From the NCBI GenBank assembly GCA_948474755.1, contig CAOLHI010001138.1:1-64000 (forward strand): a stretch of DNA of 64,000 bases, given 5' to 3'. This document shows positions 58,622 through 64,000 of the stretch, one piece after another. The position numbers were made by a program, and so were the translations under genes. Every line of letters begins with the position of its first letter. Positions within the stretch are counted from its first letter, which is position 1. Source of the DNA: Ctenosaura bakeri (lineage: Eukaryota > Chordata > Lepidosauria > Squamata > Iguanidae). Below the pieces are notes generated by a model that was not told the origin of the DNA, ran no database searches, and saw only the letters and a list, made by a program, of their open reading frames with translations.

Positions 58622-59064
58622 GACCCTTTTCGCACCTTACCTTTTAACGCTGCTGGGTTGGGGTCCTCGTGTGAGAAGCCTGGGCAGGAAGGCTCTTGCA
58701 AGCCTCCTGCTTCAGCTCCGCAGCTCCTTCCTGCTCGTGCGACAGCCCTGCCCACGCCACACTGCGCCACGGCCCTTCCTTCCGCAGTGCAGCCTGGGAG
58801 TTGGAGGCTGCACTGAAGAGAGTACGCGCGACCGGTCCAGCTCCAGAGGCTCTGCACAGCAGGTGAGTGCAGCCCAGGCCCGTGAGCATTGCACAAGTGC
58901 GGGTCATTTTTGGCTAAAAGCCAAAAAGAAAAAAAAATGCATGTTCGCTGCGCATGAGGGCCTTGAGCGTCGCGTAAGTGGGAGTGCGTCATGCAGACCG
59001 CTCCTCACATTTATGTGATGTTCAAGGGGCCCTTTCTCTTGCAAACTGTTGTGCGAAAAGGGCC
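58622..59064 (-). mobile_element. Non-autonomous DNA element, family B, reverse copy
   Basis: GACCCTTTTCGCACC at left and GTGCGAAAAGGGCC at right. The interior is the reverse of 4064-4481: 'ccttccttccgcagtgcagcctgggagttg' here, 'caactcccagactgcgctgcggaagg' there, and the same 'ttggctaaaagccaaaa' block. Flanks TAA and AAA (2 of 3). CpG-rich. Confidence 0.85.
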
Positions 59065-59869
59065 AAAGATGGGTACAAAGATTCCTCCTCTGCTATTTTA
59101 CTGGGGATCAGCACTTGCATCTGTAGTATTACATTTAATGTCTGAAGTAAAGATGTATTACTAATAGCTGGAAGTCCTATTGTGCAGCTCTCAAGATGAT
59201 TTGTTCTCTTATATTCTTTAGTGACTAGGTTGTTGGTCAAACCTAACAGCAGAGTTAGAAAACCTAAAAAGAAAGTTCTTTGTGTTGTCAGTGATGCTCT
59301 GCAGCATGACTAGCAGCGATGTTATGTGCAGCTGAAAATCTGTTCCATGAACATCTAAAGCATAAAAAGACAGACGGGTGATAAACCACTAATGGTTGTC
59401 GCAGAGAAGATTCTAGAATCTGCTATGAGAAGACTGCAGTATATACTGTTTCCATTATAGAAGAGATAATCAGAAGGAACTGCTCAGGCAAGAAGTAATA
59501 TGGGCTGATATTCTAAGCAGCAGTTTAATTACTAGAAACTTGTGATAGAACCTTAAAGAAAGATTGTCAAATGTGCCAGTAGTTAACCATCTCAAGAGGA
59601 AAGGCAGTGAACATTCCAATTAGGCACCTAGACATTACCTAGGTGAATAGAATATTAAGAGTAAGTGAAGGAAAGGTATTATGAAATCACTTTGAAGATT
59701 TTTTAAAAACTTTTTTTTAACAAGCACCTCCATCGGGATAAAGAAGAGGAAAACTTACAGGTACTATCTGCTTTTTTCATTGTGAACAAAGTATACAAAC
59801 CAAGAGCTAGGAGGAAATTGCACACACATACTCAAAATTCATATTTTCCTTGGTAAAGTACATAGGTGG
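59065..59869. other. Non-coding stretch, no gene seen
   Basis: Nothing recognised. Confidence 0.5.
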
Positions 59870-59947
59870 AATCATGAACCATATGGGTGAAAGAGACTGC
59901 AAGAGCCATCTAGTCCAAGCCCTTGTCCTGGTGGAATAAAGAGTTAA

Positions 59948-60177
59948 TTGTTGTTGTGCTCCTTCAGGTTTCCAGCTTATGGTAATACTGCAGCAAAATT
60001 ATTATGGGACGTTCCTAGCAAGATTTGTTCAGAGAGTTTCCCATTTTCTTCCTCTGAGACTGGGAGAGGGTTACTTCCTCAAGATTACTCATTTAGTTTT
60101 CATGCCAGAGCAGAAATTCAAACCCTGAAGAGTCCTGGTCCAACACTCAAATCATTACACAATGCTGGTTCATACAC
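59948..60177 (-). mobile_element. Sauria-type SINE inside CR1
   Basis: Starts 'ttgttgttgtgctccttcaggtttccagcttatgg' (reverse tail) and ends 'ccaacactcaaatcattacacaatgctgg' (reverse tRNA head). Direct repeats AGTTAA at 59942-59947 and 60178-60183. Confidence 0.88.
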
Positions 60178-60576
60178 AGTTAAATCACTCATAAAAGATG
60201 GTCATCCAGCTTCTGCTTAAAGACCAATGAAGTAGAGTCCACTAACTTTTGAGGGAGATTATTTCACTATCAAAAAGCTCTTACTATCAGCAAGTTCTTG
60301 CTCTTGTTTAGGTGGGATCTTTCTTCTTTACATTTGAATTGACCACTTGTCCTAGTCTCTGTAGCAGCAAAAAACAAGCTCTCTCCATCTTCTATGTGAC
60401 ATCCCTTCAAATACTTAAAGATGACAGACATATCACCTTCTTTGGCAAGCTAAACATTCCCACCTCCCTAAGATGCTCCTGATAGAGCTTGATTTCCAGA
60501 CCTTTTACCATCATAGTTGTCCTTATCAATATCGTTCTTCAGCTGTGGTCTCCCAAACGGGACACTGTATTCTCAG

Positions 60577-60808
60577 GGCCTTATCACACTACACTGTTAT
60601 AGCACTATTATTCCACTTTAACTGCCATGGCAGTATCACATGGAATCATGGGATTTGCAGTTTAGGGTGAGGCATTTAGAATTCTTAGCCAGAGAGCTCC
60701 AGTGCCTCAGCAAACTACAAACCCCAGAAATCCACAGGGTGCAGCCAGGGCAGTTAAAAGTGTAATAGTGGAATAATAGCACTATAGCAGTGTAGTGTGA
60801 TAGAAACC
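60577..60808. mobile_element. Palindromic MITE, family A long form, inside CR1
   Basis: GGCCTTATCACACTACACTG at left and 'cagtgtagtgtgatag' at right, with 'ccactttaactgccatggcag' mirrored by 'cagccagggcagttaaaagtg'. CR1 sequence continues on both sides. Confidence 0.88.
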
Positions 60809-61124
60809 CAAGTGAGGACGGACTAAAGTAGAATGGAGTGGTACTATTACTTCCTTCAGTTTGGACTCTATACTCCTGTTAATACAACTTAAAATAGCAT
60901 TGGGTTTTTGGTTGCAACATCACACTGTTGACTCATATTTACCTTATGATTTATTAAGAGCCCTAAATACTTTTCACATATGTAGTTGTTAAGCTAGGTT
61001 GACCCAATCTTTTCCAAGTTACTGGTTCCAGGGATTTTCCAGAAACAAACCAACCAACCAACCAGAAACCAACTATTTCCACAAGTTTTGCTAAGAAAAA
61101 TGGAAATGCAGTGCTCTCAAGTAT

Positions 61125-61541
61125 GGCCATTTCTGCGTGGTGTTGCAGTCCCGCTGTGGGGACAGGATGGCAGTGGTCCGTGGTCTGTAATTCTGCACAA
61201 TGTCATCATGGTCCCGCTGCCATCCTCTCCCCATGAATCACAACTGTGACATATTTGCTGAATAGATTAAATCTGCTAAGCACCACAATCATGTAATGCT
61301 CCCATACTTACCTGCCATGTGGAAGGGCAGGAAGAGCGATGGCACTGCTTCCTTCCCCAGTGCAGCATGGGAAAGAGCCCAGCTGCACTGTGGAAGGCAG
61401 ACGAGTATCCCTTGTGCTCCTTTCTGCAGGCAGCTGGTCAGGTGTGAAGGGGGGTTTTCCTGTCATGCTCCCTTCCCAGCAATGGCACTGCCAAGATTGC
61501 AACAGGATGATGCAGGAGAGTGTAGTTGTGCAGAAATGGTG
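61125..61541. mobile_element. Non-autonomous DNA element, family C, TAT duplication
   Basis: GGCCATTTCTGC at left and GCAGAAATGGTG at right, flanked by TAT on both sides (61122-61124, 61542-61544). Shares 'catacttacctgccatgtgg' and 'catgctcccttcccagcaatggcac' blocks with the other family C copies. Confidence 0.8.
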
Positions 61542-61544
61542 TAT

Positions 61545-62463
61545 GTTGCTAAGAAAAGCAAAAAGTTATATACAAAGATAGCTTTTATTAATGTGATGCA
61601 GGTGCATTCTTTCTCCCAAGAGCAAAGGTTTAAATCCAGATTAAGGTGCTTGCAACTAAGTTAGTAGAGGGTTTTTTTTTTTTTTTTGCCTCCTCTTCTC
61701 TTTGACAGGGCCTTTGCCCCCACTGGAAATTCTACAATTGGGTGGTGGAATGCAAAGATCAAGTGAGCTATTTCATCCATGGAAAGCAGAACCTGGATCT
61801 GACCTACTTGTGAGGAATTGCCTGGGAAGATTCCATCTATTAAAAAATTACCTTGTCACACTTTATTGGTTGTCCCTAAGAATTTTGGGTGAATAGTTTA
61901 ATGTGGAACTCAGCTATATAAACAGCAACTACAGTGCAGATTTTTGTTTGTTTTCCAGCCCTAGTTGTTTCAGCCTTGTCAAAATGGCTTTTAAACATGC
62001 CATTTGTAAACAACTTTTAAAGGTGACAATAAAACATTACTTAGTACACTAACTTGACTTCATTGCCACTTATTATGTTGTTTTTGAAATGTAGCTTTCT
62101 TATTCCCTTGTTAACCTCTCCCCCTAGCAACTTACTACAGATAATCACATTACTTGGAACACATCACTGCCAACTTGTGGGTGGATTCAGGATTTGATAG
62201 ATGCAGAGACATCAGTCAGCTTCCTCCTCCATTCTCTTTAGCTCACTTTGTTGACAAAGGCCAGTAGAAATAGAAGACAAAGGGTATATGGCATGACGAA
62301 TGAGACTCTCAGTTGCTAGATGCCATCAGAAGTGGGAGAAGCCCTGCTACAAGAGATGGCATGGCACACACGATAATTGTTGTCCCTGCCATGCACTGCA
62401 CTCCCTGCTTTTGCTTCCTCAGTATTTCACTGAGAGTCTTGTGAGGCACTAGAGTTCACCGAC
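61545..62463. other. Non-coding stretch with a T16 run
   Basis: A long T-run lies at 61671-61687. No gene or named repeat. Confidence 0.5.
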
Positions 62464-62789
62464 TGTAAAATGCAAATCTCAGGATTCCATAGGATACAGC
62501 CATGGCAGTTGAAGTGGAATCATAGGAGCCCTGGTGGCGCAGTGGTTAAATGCCAGTACTGCAAGCCACAAGGTTGTGAGTTCGATCCTGCTGGACTCCA
62601 AGGTTGACTCAGCCTTCCATCCTTTCGCAGATCGGTAAAATGAGTACCCAGCTTGTTGGGGGCATGTATAGAAATATTTCGAAATACATGCTATTTGTAA
62701 GTTGTTCGCTGCCTCGATCCATATGGAGAGGCGGGATACAAATAAATAAATTAAAAAAAATCACTATAGCTGTATTGTGTGAAAGGGCT
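62464..62789. mobile_element. Family A MITE half, interrupted by a SINE
   Basis: 'aatctcaggattccataggatacagccatggcagttgaagtggaatcata' then, after the SINE, 'tcactatagctgtattgtgtgaaagggct', which is the right half of the long family A form. The left half is missing or unreadable. Confidence 0.78.
62525..62760 (+). mobile_element. tRNA-derived SINE (second family), copy 2
   Basis: Almost identical to 45483-45718, including both box-like motifs and the tail 'aaataaataaattaaaaaaaa'. Inserted in the family A half element. Confidence 0.92.
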
Positions 62790-64000
62790 CTAAATCATAG
62801 CACTAGTTGATGAAGTGATAGGACTGCCCACATTCTGATAACATGTTTTCAGTTCATCAACGATCAAATGAAGGACTTAGTTCAAGTGTCCTCAAAGGCA
62901 ATATTTTTTAAAAAAAAGAAATACAGCTTTCTTCCTCAAAATGAAAAAATAAAATAAAATGTGGAATAGTAAAGGCTAGTAACAGACATTTCTTATAAGG
63001 GAGGCCTTTATCTAAATGCCAGAATCTGTGTTCCTGGTCTGGAGGACTTTTGACCCTGTGATGACAGTCTCTCCCTTAGGTGCTGTTGGTGATCTGCCAG
63101 GCTGATCTCAAGCTTGAAGTCCAATAAGTCTTGGCAGTTACTGTTTCTCCCTCCAGTCTCAATGAGCTGTGAATTGCCCCGTATCCTTTCTGCTCCTCAG
63201 GCTGTACACTTATTTGGAGGTAAGTTCCATTGAACTCAGTGGAATTTGCTTGTGAGTAAATATTCATAGACTTGAGCAGCATGTAAGTCTTTTTGCTTTC
63301 TTTCTCAGAACAGGCTTTTCATTTAAAAAAAAAAAAAAGGACAGGACTTTCCTTAAAGCAAGTGAAGCAATAGATGAAGCTCCTGGTCTCACACAGTATG
63401 GATTTTTTTTAAAAAAGAAAATCTTTCATCTCATGCTCTGCCATGTGATACAGTTCCTTAGAGCAGCAGCTGAAGATAGCTGACCTCCATCTCACTTCTG
63501 ACTACCAGCTAAATGTACTGATTAACCAGTAATGCTTTTTTTCCTGCTTTACCTGAAGGAATACCTTTGCTTCTTTTCCCTCTAAATCAGATGGTTTTCA
63601 GAGTAACTGAGAAGTTATTTCTTTTCTCTATCAAATATACCACGTAGTGCAATGTTATGCCTATCTGCTTATAGTTACATTCTTCTGACTTCTGAGTAAC
63701 TAGTCCCAGGTAAGAGTATATGTGGCTATGGGATTTGAAAACACATGTGCAAGATTGTATAGCCAATCTTATTATTGAAGCCTGTGTTCTAATAATCATA
63801 CTATATAATCAGTTATGTCTAAAAAGACTTACAACATGTCATAATAAAACAGTAATAAAGAGCTTCCAGTTTGCCTGTTTGCAGCTGAGGAAAATCAAGA
63901 GAGCTTTGTGGCACTTGAAATAATTGTATTTTAGCACACAGAATATCATCTGGAGATGATCTGGTTCTCCACAATAGCTCTTTAAGGCTTCATGAGAGGG
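62790..64000. other. Non-coding stretch; old squamate repeat near 63210
   Basis: 63205-63280 ('ggaggtaagttccattgaactcagtggaatttgcttgtgagtaaatattcatag') is a clear copy of the old repeat with 'AAGTCCCATTGAACTCAGTGGGACTTACTTCTGAGTA'. No gene recognised to the end of the window. Confidence 0.5.

Larger units (their letters stand above)
59870..61020 (-). mobile_element. CR1/L3-like LINE remnant, interrupted twice
   Basis: Minus-strand order: 3' end near 59880 ('gagccatctagtccaagccc'), UTR and C-terminal coding region at 60184-60576 ('gatggtcatccagcttctgcttaaagacc', 'acaagctctctccatcttctatgtgacatccc', 'cacctccctaagatgctcctg'), continuing at 60809-61015 ('gtggtactattacttccttcagtttgg', 'catcacactgttgactcatatttacc'). 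A SINE (59948-60177) and a family A MITE (60577-60808) sit inside it. The coding part is full of stops. Confidence 0.85.

Noticed and set aside
58596..59018. 140-codon plus frame and 124-codon minus frame
   Set aside because: Same situation: second family B copy, GC-rich, overlapping frames, no domain.

Overview
This window looks like repeat-rich, intergenic or intronic chromosomal DNA from a squamate reptile, most likely a lizard. The basis is repeat content read by eye: tRNA-derived SINEs with a Bov-B-like tail (Sauria-SINE type), CR1 LINEs ending in the 8-bp ATTCTATG motif, a full-length vertebrate L1 with a short ORF1-ORF2 gap, a SPIN-like hAT element, several palindromic DNA elements and GATA arrays. 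I find no host protein-coding exon, tRNA gene or other RNA gene I can defend. Almost all open frames over 60 codons are chance frames in non-coding or repeat sequence.

Layout. 0-14 kb: one Sauria-type SINE with direct repeats (84-319), palindromic MITEs (1629-1832, 6159-6352, 11020-11243), a 418-bp element with TAA duplications (4064-4481), a long hairpin (8635-8877) and a CR1 reverse transcriptase remnant (13335-14090). 14.6-22.7 kb: an old, minus-strand, 5'-truncated L1 split by a later full-length minus-strand L1 (15543-22323) flanked by a perfect 20-bp duplication. The young L1 keeps an intact ORF1; its ORF2 is broken by two single-frame shifts. 23-38 kb: LTR fragments, two pogo/Tigger-like elements, and an intact solo LTR (26234-27116). 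38-54 kb: LINE 3' ends, a second LTR of the solo-LTR family carrying a SINE and followed by a primer-binding-site-like sequence (45216-46362), a 147-bp triplet-repeat tract (46714-46860), two GATA/ATCT arrays and another LTR (52077-52870). 54-64 kb: a SPIN-like hAT element with an 8-bp duplication and a CpG-rich core (54781-55501), more MITEs, and a CR1 interrupted by both a SINE and a MITE.

No operon-like or multi-gene system is present. The interest lies in the transposon record: several nested insertions with readable duplications give a relative order of activity, and at least three MITE groups share the terminal motif GGCCnTTTC. Repeat family names are from recognition by eye, without a database search; boundaries marked approximate could be off by tens of bases.
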